From contig JAJCZC010000018.1 in assembly GCA_029262575.1 (NCBI GenBank), positions 1-64,000 on the forward strand: 64,000 nt of DNA, written 5' to 3'. The stretch comes from Candidatus Babelota bacterium (GTDB lineage Bacteria > Babelota > Babeliae > Babelales > Vermiphilaceae). The notes beneath the pieces were generated by a model. That model was not told where the DNA came from, made no database searches, and saw nothing but the letters and a program-made list of their open reading frames with translations. Shown in pieces: positions 53,644-62,700 of the stretch (position 1 is the first letter of the stretch; every line of letters starts with the position of its first letter). The translations under genes were made by a program, and so were the position numbers.

Positions 53644-54135
53644 ATGAAGAAAAAAATAGCACTTTTGTGCATATGCCTCTGTTTTATCAAAATCCATGGA
53701 TCCGCATCATCAAATAACCAAAAATTGACCCCTTCTGAAAAATTTTGGCAAGAACAAGCTGAAAAGTATAAAAAGGCATCGTCACCACTTTTTGGGGGCA
53801 CTACAGCTCTACCTGATACTCCCGAGGGGACTGTGAGCACGAAAGGCGAAATATTAATCCTTGATGGACATCTCAAGCGTTTTGCTTCCCCAGATATTGC
53901 GCAGAAGATGGGCTATGTTGCTTATAATCATCTCACAAAAAAAGTGCAAAAAAAACCGCTCAACCTCAAAGAGCAATGTGTTGCTACAATAATAGATAAA
54001 AAAGTCAAAGTTCCAAGCTATTACCCCAACCCTCTTTTTCAAGATGCGGGTCAAGACTTAAGAGAGCTATCGCCCCCCGAAGTGCTGGATCCTTTGAAAC
54101 TTCTGCAAATGACTGCAAAACCTGTACAGGATTAA
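53644..54135 (+). CDS. Secreted protein, unknown
   Basis: The 163-residue protein starts at ATG 53644 behind CTAAGGAAAAT. Its signal peptide is MKKKIALLCICLCFIKIHGS. The mature part begins SSNNQKLTPSEKFWQEQAEK, a helix, then a Pro/Gly-rich middle (SSPLFGGTTALPDTPEGTVS) and mixed strands. A 13-bp inverted repeat follows at 54150-54191. I see no known domain. It belongs with the group of small secreted proteins between 52.7 and 58.5 kb. Confidence 0.65.
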   Translation: MKKKIALLCICLCFIKIHGSASSNNQKLTPSEKFWQEQAEKYKKASSPLFGGTTALPDTPEGTVSTKGEILILDGHLKRFASPDIAQKMGYVAYNHLTKKVQKKPLNLKEQCVATIIDKKVKVPSYYPNPLFQDAGQDLRELSPPEVLDPLKLLQMTAKPVQD

Positions 54136-54742
54136 CATTTCAAAAAAAATGAGCTCTTCTTTTGTGATATTAAAACATAAAGAGGAGCTCAATTGAAAAA
54201 TGCAGAGCGCGCAATAAAATCGATAAAACCCTGTAGTTTCACGGAGACAGTACGGTCGTTTTACTGATTTACAGAGGCCTTTTGTATGGCTTGATGGAAC
54301 TCCTGTATCTCTCGAGCTTATCAAAATAAATCAGCGATATACTCATGAAAATCTGATTCATTGACAACACATAACAGCAGGAAGCTGTTCCAATAGATGA
54401 AAAAAATGATTTTTAGAGTTTGATTGCAAAAAATCTACAAAATTTATATTATCTCGGTAGGCAGAGCTATGTTTGAAAAAAAGTGAAATTCAATAAAATG
54501 ATTGAACGTGTTGCATTAGCTTTTATCCAAGAAAAAAATTGATTTCATCTCTTGCACAAGACTTGTATAATGATAATAACGCCTTGCGATATACTGCGTA
54601 TCTACACCTATAGTTGATAAAAAACGGCCAAAAAGTTTTTTATCGCCCTAAAATGCCATTAAACGGCTTGATAATTAATTGTCTATATGAATATTAAACA
54701 CCGAGCTAATTTAATATTCATATCCAAGATGGAGCGTTTTTT
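54136..54742. other. 607-base gap: inverted repeat and possible gene remnants
   Basis: The gap opens with a 13-bp inverted repeat (TGAGCTCTTCTTT at 54150-54162, AAAGAGGAGCTCA at 54179-54191), probably ending transcription of the preceding gene. At 54227-54364 a start-less frame reads RFTDLQRPFVWLDGTPVSLE and on to a stop; it looks like protein but has no start. No intact gene is visible. The end of the gap holds the leader hairpin of the next gene. Confidence 0.4.
54685..54723 (+). promoter_or_regulatory. Leader hairpin upstream of the 54743 gene
   Basis: A 14-bp perfect inverted repeat (ATATGAATATTAAA with TTTAATATTCATAT, 11-base loop) lies 20 bases before the ATG. Its right arm ends in TATTCATATCC, which also occurs just before the ankyrin gene start (about 40125-40136). 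It may be a regulatory hairpin or operator. Confidence 0.4.
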
Positions 54743-55420
54743 ATGAAGAAAATAGCAAAAATGAACTTAATAATTATATTTTTAATCTGCAATTCACTAT
54801 ATGCAGGCGATGATGAATCAAGGCTGCAAGTATCTGCCTCAAGCGCCTATCTTCAAAATCAAGCTGATAAGGGCAATCTTAATAACTCAGCCCTAGTAGC
54901 TTTTAATCTTGGGGAATATTATGAAAACGAATATAAAAAAACTAAAAATAATAAATTATTAGAAGCTGCTATCGAATGCTATAAGCAGGCCGCAAAGAAA
55001 AAAAGCACTCCTGCATACCTCGCTCTTATGGCACTTCATTTTACACATAACCCTATGTATAACAATGAAGAATTAAATAATATGCTAGATGGAATTTACA
55101 AAAAGGACAAAAGTTCGCTTTTACAAAATAATTTTCCCACCCGTTGGAAGATTTTAATGAGAGAACTAAAAAGGCAGGCACCGCAAAGAGATACTACAAA
55201 TTCAATTTCCATAAACGACTGCTATAATAAGAGCACTGCTACCTCTAGCCAAGGAACTATTCTGCCAATTTCAACTCTTCTTAATCCCGTTCAAAATAAC
55301 GTTAATTATGTTCCCGCATCTACCTCATCATGCGACGCACTTTTTCACCTAGAGCTAGGCAAATGTGCATTAAATGCCAATCATCAAAGAAAATGCAGAA
55401 TGAACAACCTAATGCCTTAA
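54743..55420 (+). CDS. Secreted TPR/Sel1-like protein
   Basis: The 225-residue protein starts at ATG 54743 with GATGGAGCG upstream. The signal peptide is MKKIAKMNLIIIFLICNSLYA. The mature N-terminal half (ALVAFNLGEYYENEYKKTKN, LLEAAIECYKQAAKKKSTPA, LALMALHFTHNP) has the spacing of one to two TPR/Sel1 helix pairs. The C-terminal half is Ser/Asn/Thr-rich with several Cys. TPR and Sel1 repeats bind proteins. It resembles the proteins at 55764 and 56550 in design, so this is a locus of small secreted repeat proteins. Confidence 0.7.
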   Translation: MKKIAKMNLIIIFLICNSLYAGDDESRLQVSASSAYLQNQADKGNLNNSALVAFNLGEYYENEYKKTKNNKLLEAAIECYKQAAKKKSTPAYLALMALHFTHNPMYNNEELNNMLDGIYKKDKSSLLQNNFPTRWKILMRELKRQAPQRDTTNSISINDCYNKSTATSSQGTILPISTLLNPVQNNVNYVPASTSSCDALFHLELGKCALNANHQRKCRMNNLMP

Positions 55421-55763
55421 GATTCTGGTAAATAGCAAAAGAACTTATCTAAATGGAGAACTCAGAGATAGCAACCGATGGTCCAAAGAGATAATAATAT
55501 ATCCATAACTCAATGTCATAAATGATGCAAGAGTGTCTCACCAAATTAGTCCAGTAACCCAAATTGATTTTATTATTATTGTCTTATCAATAGGCATATC
55601 TCTTCCAATCCAATAACTCCTCACTACAGATTACTCGCAGTAGGCTAAGCTATCCATCAGGCATAGCAACCTTAATTACCCACACTAACAAAGAAAGACC
55701 TGGTGAAATTATCATGAAATCGTATATAGTAAAAAAAATAACATTTTAAAAATATTGGTTTCC
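55421..55763. other. 343-base gap without a recognisable gene
   Basis: I see no intact frame, hairpin with T-run or RNA gene here. The last part (ATATAGTAAAAAAAATAACATT) is AT-rich and may hold the promoter of the next gene. Confidence 0.5.
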
Positions 55764-56420
55764 ATGTTAAAAAAAAACCTCCTATTTTTAATGCCAGCCC
55801 TTTTTTGCTTTCAAGCAAAATCTAGCAGCGCACAGTCTAGCACTACAAAGCAAGATGAACTAAACCAGCGAAAATACAAACGCCTCATCTCAAATAAAAC
55901 ATCGAGAATCTCAGATGCATACAGTAACAGCACGCGCCTATGGCTAAAGAAATGGGAAAAAACTCAAGCCAAAGAAAGTGAAGAAAACATAAAGCTAGGC
56001 AAGCTCTATATTAAAGGGAGCAGAGGACGCAATAAAGATTCCTTAACGGCATTATTCCTCTTGCAAGAAGCTTTAACTAGCTATGCCACCCCTCAATGTC
56101 AAGCAAAAGCACATTATTATATGGCATTTATTTACTTTCAACCTGACACTGAACAAAAACATCTAAGTGTAATACAAAACTATGAATTCGCCCTGAAACA
56201 CTTAAACCAAGCACGGTGCATCAATACAGATCCACAAAGGCTTGCTAATATAAATTTTCTCACTGGCATGATATACGCAACTGGGGATGCCAAAATCCAA
56301 AAAAATTCATATAAGGCTCAAATCTTTTTAAGCCACTGCTTGAATGGCAATCCATCAAAAGTCATCAGAGCTCTCGCCGAAAGCGCCAGAAAAAGCCTGG
56401 CGTTAGAGACCCCTTTATAA
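55764..56420 (+). CDS. Secreted TPR/Sel1-like protein
   Basis: The 218-residue protein starts at ATG 55764; a TTG nine bases earlier is in frame. The signal peptide is MLKKNLLFLMPALFCFQAKS. The mature part is basic at first (RKYKRLISNKTSRISDAYSN), then has repeat-like helices: ENIKLGKLYIKGSRGRNKDS, ALFLLQEALTSYATPQCQAK, AHYYMAFIYFQPDTEQKH and HLNQARCINTDPQRLANINF. These fit three Sel1/TPR-type hairpins. It probably binds a protein partner outside the cytoplasm. A hairpin with a T-run follows at 56434. Confidence 0.7.
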   Translation: MLKKNLLFLMPALFCFQAKSSSAQSSTTKQDELNQRKYKRLISNKTSRISDAYSNSTRLWLKKWEKTQAKESEENIKLGKLYIKGSRGRNKDSLTALFLLQEALTSYATPQCQAKAHYYMAFIYFQPDTEQKHLSVIQNYEFALKHLNQARCINTDPQRLANINFLTGMIYATGDAKIQKNSYKAQIFLSHCLNGNPSKVIRALAESARKSLALETPL

Positions 56421-56433
56421 GGCGAAGCCCAAC

Positions 56434-56476
56434 AAGTCAACTAATGCCAACTAGAAAATAAACGTTGACTTTTTTA
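56434..56476 (+). terminator. Probable terminator
   Basis: AAGTCAAC pairs with GTTGACTT across a 22-base loop, and TTTTTAT follows. It lies 14 bases after the Sel1-like gene stop. The loop is long, so the call is moderate. Confidence 0.55.
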
Positions 56477-56549
56477 TCACTTAGGGTACAATTACACTAT
56501 AGGCAGCAATAAAAGCGCCTGAATAACCCCTAAATGAGAGGCATAATCC

Positions 56550-57869
56550 ATGAATATGTTCAAAAAACGTCTGGCAATCAGCCTATTAGCACTAGTTGCA
56601 ACCTGCAATAACACATCTGCAATGAACAACGATAATAACGCAAACAATACGCAGAATACCAGCGGCAACAACGACCAACTAATAAAAAACGCACAAGAAT
56701 TAATAAAACTTACAAATGGAATGACATTTGGACCCCTAAGTGTTGGCAACACACTGGGAGGCTTAATCCAGCGCCTGCAAAATCTAACCAACCACATAAC
56801 CAGCCAAAACACAGAATTAGCTCGCCAAGCCACAATTATTCAATCATTACACAATCGCAATGCATCAATCTTATTTTCAAATGCCATACGCAGCAACAAC
56901 AGCAATGCCTTTCGTGAAATGATACTCAGTCTCAGACAACAAGCAGCTAGCTATTACGCTAAAAATAAAATGAATGAAACAATTAAAACATTACATATAC
57001 TTGCAGATCAATATAATGATTCGTTAGCAATAGGCCGACTTGGTGCGCTCTATGTACAACTAAACAAATTCGATTTAGCTAAAAAACACCTTAAAAAAGC
57101 TGCCGATCAATATAAAGACTCATCTGCGATGATTCATCTTGGTGTGCTTTATAGACGGCGAAATAAGTTCGATTTAGCTGAAAAACACCTTAAAAAGGCT
57201 GCCGATCAATACAAAAACCCATCTGCAGCTGTTCGCCTTGGTGCGCTTTATGCAGAGCGAAATAAGTTCGATTTGGCTAAAAAATACCTTAAGGAGGCCT
57301 TAGCATTCGAACAACATTCCGCCGCTATCTGTTTATTGACATTAAAAGAGAGGCACAATATAAATTTGACGCAGGAAGAGGAACAAGCCTGCACCAGAAT
57401 AATTAATAACAATAAAACTAAACTTACAGCAGAGCTCACAAAAACAACCTCCGAATCCTGCGAATATGCTGGAATGACAATGCAAGGACTTAAAAGCCAA
57501 TCTAATAATTCAACAGCAATTTTGCATAGCAACAACACACAAGCAAATAACAACGCAGCAAGCTCATCTTCAAGTGCCATACTCAATAACAATAACGGGT
57601 ATTGCATTATTTGCGATAAAACACTCTCAAAGTGCTCGAAATCTTCGCATAAAAAAACAAAGAGGCATGAAAAATTACTTAAAGAAGAGATCGCGCAACA
57701 ACAAAAACGTGGTCAAAAAAGAACCTACAATAACAATAATAACCAAAGCTGTTCATCCTCAAGTAACTTTAAGCCCAATGACGCAAATAATCGCCCCAAC
57801 AAGAAGCAAGCCCTAACCTCATCAACGCAAAATAATAAACAAAATGACCCACCAATATTGATAGATTAA
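56550..57869 (+). CDS. Secreted TPR/Sel1-like protein with C2H2-like zinc finger
   Basis: The 439-residue protein has a signal peptide MNMFKKRLAISLLALVATCN-NTSA and an Asn-rich linker. Three near-identical 33-residue repeats (LGALYVQLNKFDLAKKHLKK and relatives) span about 150-250. Near residue 351 is YCIICDKTLSKCSKSSHKKT, giving C352-x2-C355-x11-H367-x5-H373, the spacing of a U1-type C2H2 zinc finger, a fold usual in eukaryotic RNA- or DNA-binding proteins. A basic, Asn/Ser-rich tail (RPNKKQA) follows. A secreted protein with protein-binding repeats and a eukaryote-like finger is an effector candidate. No direct evidence for delivery to a host. Confidence 0.8.
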   Translation: MNMFKKRLAISLLALVATCNNTSAMNNDNNANNTQNTSGNNDQLIKNAQELIKLTNGMTFGPLSVGNTLGGLIQRLQNLTNHITSQNTELARQATIIQSLHNRNASILFSNAIRSNNSNAFREMILSLRQQAASYYAKNKMNETIKTLHILADQYNDSLAIGRLGALYVQLNKFDLAKKHLKKAADQYKDSSAMIHLGVLYRRRNKFDLAEKHLKKAADQYKNPSAAVRLGALYAERNKFDLAKKYLKEALAFEQHSAAICLLTLKERHNINLTQEEEQACTRIINNNKTKLTAELTKTTSESCEYAGMTMQGLKSQSNNSTAILHSNNTQANNNAASSSSSAILNNNNGYCIICDKTLSKCSKSSHKKTKRHEKLLKEEIAQQQKRGQKRTYNNNNNQSCSSSSNFKPNDANNRPNKKQALTSSTQNNKQNDPPILID

Positions 57870-57909
57870 AAATAAAGATAAAATAACGTAAAACATGAGG
57901 GACAACGAG

Positions 57910-58167
57910 ATGAATGCATTCAAAAAGCAGCTGATTCAAAACGCGCAGAAATTATGCCAAGCCACTAACAAAAAATTTCAAAAAGCATCAAATCAATTCG
58001 AACAATCTGCAGAAACATTAAAAGAGATAATAGACAGTGAACATGCTGTGGGTAGGGCTAAAAGAAATTGCAAAAAAATGCTCGCGGAAGTCAACACCTT
58101 ACTGTTGTATCAACAAGCAATGCCAATCACCTCTATAACATCAGGTGAGCAACATGCTACACAATAA
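57910..58167 (+). CDS. Small protein, unknown
   Basis: ATG 57910 has GAGGGACA upstream; an ATG 15 bases earlier is in frame. The 85-residue product (MNAFKKQLIQNAQKLCQATN) is almost wholly helical and may form a coiled coil (KKFQKASNQFEQSAETLKEI). No signal peptide is present. Its end overlaps the next gene. No family recognised. Confidence 0.55.
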   Translation: MNAFKKQLIQNAQKLCQATNKKFQKASNQFEQSAETLKEIIDSEHAVGRAKRNCKKMLAEVNTLLLYQQAMPITSITSGEQHATQ

Positions 58168-58510
58168 AAAAAAACCAACCTTTATTCCAGCAAAAAAAAT
58201 CAAAGTGAATGTGCCCGTAGACGCATTCACTTTGATGAATAAGCAATATTTAAACAATGCTGAAATAAATCAACTCAAGCCATATTTGAATTCTGTTGCA
58301 TTGCAAAATCAATACGAAGTTGCTGCCATTCGAGCACAGCTCGCACTCGGCTGGATCTATGCACAAAAAGCATACTCTACTAAATTGCTCACAAAGCAGT
58401 TTTATGCCCTGAAAGCAAAGCAATACTTAAGCACCGTTGCATTGCAGGATCTTTACCCAAAAGGTCAACAATGCGCGATTGCATTGTTGCAATCATTGAT
58501 ACGAATATAA
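58154..58510 (+). CDS. Small basic helical protein, unknown
   Basis: ATG 58154 is favoured, with AGGTGAGC just before it; GTG 58145 is in frame. The 118-residue product begins with a basic stretch (MLHNKKKPTFIPAKKIKVNV) and then resembles TPR/Sel1 helices (EVAAIRAQLALGWIYAQKAY, ALKAKQYLSTVALQDLYPKG). No signal peptide. It overlaps the previous gene by 14 bases, so the two are probably translated together. A perfect 11-bp inverted repeat at 58201-58234 lies inside its 5' part. If translation began at ATG 58235 instead, that hairpin would be in the leader. Confidence 0.5.
   Translation: MLHNKKKPTFIPAKKIKVNVPVDAFTLMNKQYLNNAEINQLKPYLNSVALQNQYEVAAIRAQLALGWIYAQKAYSTKLLTKQFYALKAKQYLSTVALQDLYPKGQQCAIALLQSLIRI
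58201..58234 (+). repeat. Perfect inverted repeat inside a gene
   Basis: CAAAGTGAATG and CATTCACTTTG form an 11-bp perfect stem with a 12-base loop. The right arm ends directly before an in-frame ATG at 58235. Confidence 0.6.
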
Positions 58511-58513
58511 ACA

Positions 58514-59536
58514 CTAAAAGCCGAAGCCTATTCTAACCGTTAGGCCTTGAAGTGCTAAATCGCCATTAACGCTCAAGTTGGAACCAGCATTTACATCATC
58601 AAAGAAACGCATCATTTGATTTTGCCCAAAGAAGTAAAGCTGCTCCCAACCAACCATCAAGTCTAGTTGGTAGCGATCACACATATCTGTTTGCCACATT
58701 AATCCAAGCATGAGATCAAAACGAGGGCGACACATCCTAAATTTATTACATGAAATTTGCAAAAAGGTCGTTGGATCAACATCATTTGAAAATGCTACCT
58801 GCTCATTTTGTTTAATATCATATCGACCATAAAGCAATGCAATATCCATTTTGCCAACTGCATTAATGTTGCATCCAAGATCCCACTGAGAGCGAATGCC
58901 AACTTTTGGACCAACGCCCCAAAAATCGTTGCACATATCAATATCATCATCTAGAACAAGAGCAACTGGCCCCTGACTTTGACCACCATTGGCATTAATA
59001 TTAAAAATTTGATCGATTCTCACATAAGCAATACCCAACATTGGCATAACATCAACTCTACAAGTTGGAGAAAACCATGCATAAAGTTGCGCATCTAGCA
59101 TATCAAGATCAAGACGCACACATGCCTCAGCATTTTGCTCTGTAGTGAGCATAGTGCCAGGATTTGTCCAAACGGGAAATATTGTCTCGGGAAATGTTTT
59201 TGAAAGACAATCTTCACCTTTTGTATGAAAGCGCGTCCAATATGCCATTAAGCCCATATCTCGCGCTTCATTATAATATCCTGCTCCTAAACGAAAACCA
59301 CCGCGTCTATCAAAATTGACGCGCTGAACTTGGCCACATGTATCGATATGCGCTGCACCATTATTATTCACAATCGCATAATCTAGTCCATCTTCATACG
59401 CCCGCCAATAAAGACCATCAACAAAACCATAAAAAGAGTGGCCTGTTTTTTCGCATGGATTGCAGTCGTTTTGCGTTTCGCATGCAGTTACACTTAAATA
59501 TGTGAGTAGTAATAAAGCTATTTTTGTATATTTCAT
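58514..59536 (-). CDS. Legionella-type major outer-membrane protein (MOMP-like porin)
   Basis: The 340-residue protein starts at ATG 59536 behind AGGAGAACCC. A signal peptide (MKYTKIALLLLTYLSVTA) ends next to a Cys (VTAC, possible lipobox). HSFYGFVDGLYWRAYEDGLD at the mature start, strands such as RGGFRLGAGYYNEARDMGLM and FWGVGPKVGIRSQWDLGCNI, and an aromatic end GLTVRIGFGF match the Legionella/Chlamydia-associated MOMP-like beta-barrel family. The mature protein is rich in Cys for a porin (about 15), which suggests disulfide cross-linking as in chlamydial MOMP. It probably forms an outer-membrane channel. Confidence 0.82.
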   Translation of the reverse strand: MKYTKIALLLLTYLSVTACETQNDCNPCEKTGHSFYGFVDGLYWRAYEDGLDYAIVNNNGAAHIDTCGQVQRVNFDRRGGFRLGAGYYNEARDMGLMAYWTRFHTKGEDCLSKTFPETIFPVWTNPGTMLTTEQNAEACVRLDLDMLDAQLYAWFSPTCRVDVMPMLGIAYVRIDQIFNINANGGQSQGPVALVLDDDIDMCNDFWGVGPKVGIRSQWDLGCNINAVGKMDIALLYGRYDIKQNEQVAFSNDVDPTTFLQISCNKFRMCRPRFDLMLGLMWQTDMCDRYQLDLMVGWEQLYFFGQNQMMRFFDDVNAGSNLSVNGDLALQGLTVRIGFGF

Positions 59537-59578
59537 TTGGGTTCTCCTATAATTCTTTTGAAATCTAACATGGAATAT

Positions 59579-59711
59579 CCTTCGACATGCTCAGGATGAA
59601 TAATTCTATTTCTTAGTTAACTCATATCGCCCATTTTCTCCATCGCAAAATTTTTCAACATTACCACCAGGCTACAAAAATAACAACTTCTCATCCTGAG
59701 CCTGCCGAAGG
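59579..59711. repeat. Inverted-repeat element (CCTTCGRCAKGCTCAGGATGA type)
   Basis: Arms CCTTCGACATGCTCAGGATG (59579 on) and CATCCTGAGCCTGCCGAAGG (to 59711) are reverse complements with three mismatches, enclosing about 90 bases. The arm sequence closely resembles a short palindromic repeat dispersed in many bacterial genomes. It fills the gap between the porin and glucanase genes. Confidence 0.6.
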
Positions 59712-59722
59712 ATCTAAAACCA

Positions 59723-62700
59723 TTAACTCATCGATACACTTGCCCATCGTTTAGCCTTCACTTCAAAGCTTGTAATAGACATTTTGGTTGCAATATCAGC
59801 AAATTCCACCATAACATCATTCAAAGTCGGATTGAATGCAAAGAAAGTTGTTGTGCCACCCTTAGTGAATGCAGCTGTATAAATGAGTGCATTACTATCA
59901 TCTTTGCCATAACCGTACACTGTCCAATCAGGGGTGCCATAATAATCAATAATGTGCATAAAGTGCAGAACTTCATTAATCGATTGTGATGGATCTGCAA
60001 ATGCACCACCCAAGGCTCCCCACGGTGGCGTTGGGCCAAACATAGTGAATACATCTAACATAAATTGATATGGCGTTGGTGCAGTCCCAGATAAATCTGT
60101 TTGGCCAAATGCAATAGTGCTGCCACTCAACATTCTGAGCATATTCATATTAGAATCAAAATTGATCTTCCAACACGCATTATTTGTAGTGATACCTGCA
60201 GGAATAGTATCGGTGAACTCGGTTGTATCCATTGAGCCATTCCAAGCAGTTAAATAATCCTTATTTCGGCCATAGACCAATGTCCAAGCACTACAAGGAA
60301 ATGCATTAATCACCTTCACGTTTTCAGGCGTTTGCCCAAAATCAGAACTGTAGTTAATGGTTGCTTGTGCAATCTTTGGCGTACCGCTACTTGTTGGCAT
60401 ACCGCCCGATTCATTATGAATAGTCGTATCAATAAATGCGGTGCCTACTGGATAATCCGCATCACCCATTTTAGTTGTGACCGGCACAAATGATGCAGTT
60501 GGCGCTTGTCCTTTTTTTAAATTCAAGTTCTTATCAAAAAAGTAACTATCCATTGCATAAGAAGCCGTTGTATATAGATAAATACCCAAGTCAGTTATAT
60601 CACGGCGTCCAGTTGTCATCCCCCATAAAATGATTGATGCATAAGCTTGCAAGGCTTCGCCCACAGAGTTTTCGTTATGCCCTGCGTTACCGCCAGCAAT
60701 AGTTGCTTGAATACCATCAGCCCATCCATGACCAGCCCACTGATCGAAGAAATTTAACTTAGCAAAACTCATCATGGCATTTTTATAAAAATTAAGATCC
60801 GTGCCATTGTTCGATTTATTATAACCGATATCTTGCGCAAGTTGGTCAACAGCTTGGCCAAATTGCGCTTCACTTGCCCATTTATTGCCATCATCAGGCA
60901 TTGTTTTCCATGCGCCCTCATAAAGACCTGCCAATGCAGCCGCTGAAATCCAATAACCATATTGATAGTGATGATCATTAAATGCATTGGCAACACCAAA
61001 AGATTCCCACACAATCCCTATTGATGGCCCCAGCACTTTTACCTGGCCGCCAACTTCACCCATAATATCACGAATCGGCAATGTCTGTTTTCGACTTGGC
61101 CATGGTGTTGGATTTGGTGTTGGCGCTTCAGCTTGCCCGGCTGAAGGATAAAGCATCACCATATGCCCAATTGGATCATAATAGGCATAATGACTTAAGT
61201 TGTAAAACGCATTTGGCGCCTTACCCTTTGTTACCACAGGATTTTGGCGGAAATAATGTGAAAATGCTCCCTGCACACCGGCCAACATTGGCTTTGTCGT
61301 GCCAACAAGTGATGACTCTAAACCATCTTGCACAGCCTGAAGACGCGGCTTGCTTTCAGGCGCATTAAATGCACCTGGACGAGCTGGCAATCCAACTACA
61401 TTGTTATATTGTTGTTCAATTAGGGCATTATAAAAGAAATCGTGAAACGCAGCTCCTGAATCGGCATTATCCTGCATGCCTTGCACAAAATTGAGTAACA
61501 AACTCGTTTGCTTTGCTGCACTTGCAATGCTTTTACCAACATCATATATGCCTTTATCATTTGAATAATAACCAGTATTCCATGGTGCAAAAGCTTTACT
61601 TGCAAGATTATTGACATACTCATTATCAATATTATCAAACAATAGTTGCCCGATGCTGAATGGACCTGCTGCTGTGCTGACCATATCAGTCCAAAATGGT
61701 GGTGGCATTCCTGGCACAAAATTACTGAAAATGTAATTGGTTTTAAAACTATCACCCAAAATTGGTTTCAAGTTCCCACGCACCGACCAATAAAATAAAT
61801 TTGTCACGGTGGTTGCCGTTGAAGCAAAATCGGTTGAACCATCCAGATCAAGTACCGTTGGTGTTAAACCTGGTGCAAACAACTGATCTTGATATTGATG
61901 CGGCTGCAAACACATAACGGTACTTTGAGCAGCAACCATAGACCCATCGCTATACGGATTTTCAAGTGTTGATTGGAATGTTGTTTCACAAAACGTATTT
62001 TGCGTTACACTATAATCAATTTGCGTATTAGTTAAAAAGTTAAAAGCATACTTACCCAATTCTTGCGCATAGGCATTCACATCATTGCCGGCTTCAGCAA
62101 TTGCCTGAGCATATGTTTTGCTTAGCGTTGGATAGGCAAAAATGGTTGGAATGCCGGTAAAAACAAGATAATATTTTTGTGTTTTATTTGGAAACTGAAG
62201 ATAACTATTTTGCGGCTGTGAAGTTGCCGTGCCTGGCACAAAGGTGATACCAATATCATTCTTAAAGTAAACCGCCCACGTGGTGAAATTATCTTGCATG
62301 CCCGGTGGATTGAGCGTTGAGCCTTCTGTAAAAATAGCAGGATTATTTTGATTACCGCCAAAACGTGCATAATTTACCTTTGAAACTCCTGGAACTGCTG
62401 CAGCTGCGGTCGCAGGAGCCACAAGTCCTGAGCTCTCATCACCAACAATACGATTTGAAATGCCTAAATATTCGAAACCGCGACATTCCACGAACACATA
62501 AGGCGAACCTTGCGCAATCGTCATTTTGATGTATTCACCCTGTCCATTTGGATCTGAAAAGGCAGTTTTGATATATGGATTCGCTGGATTTTGAAAAATC
62601 AAATCAACATCCCAATCTCCCTGACGGTCAACCAAAATACTATTTGGCGCCCAAATAGATCCTTTTGCCTGTCCATCAAGCGGCGCTGCGTCGGTGGGAA

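Noticed and set aside
54227-54364. Start-less open stretch as a gene
   Set aside because: There is a stop directly upstream, no start codon with a ribosome-binding site and no recognised family; kept only as a possible remnant.
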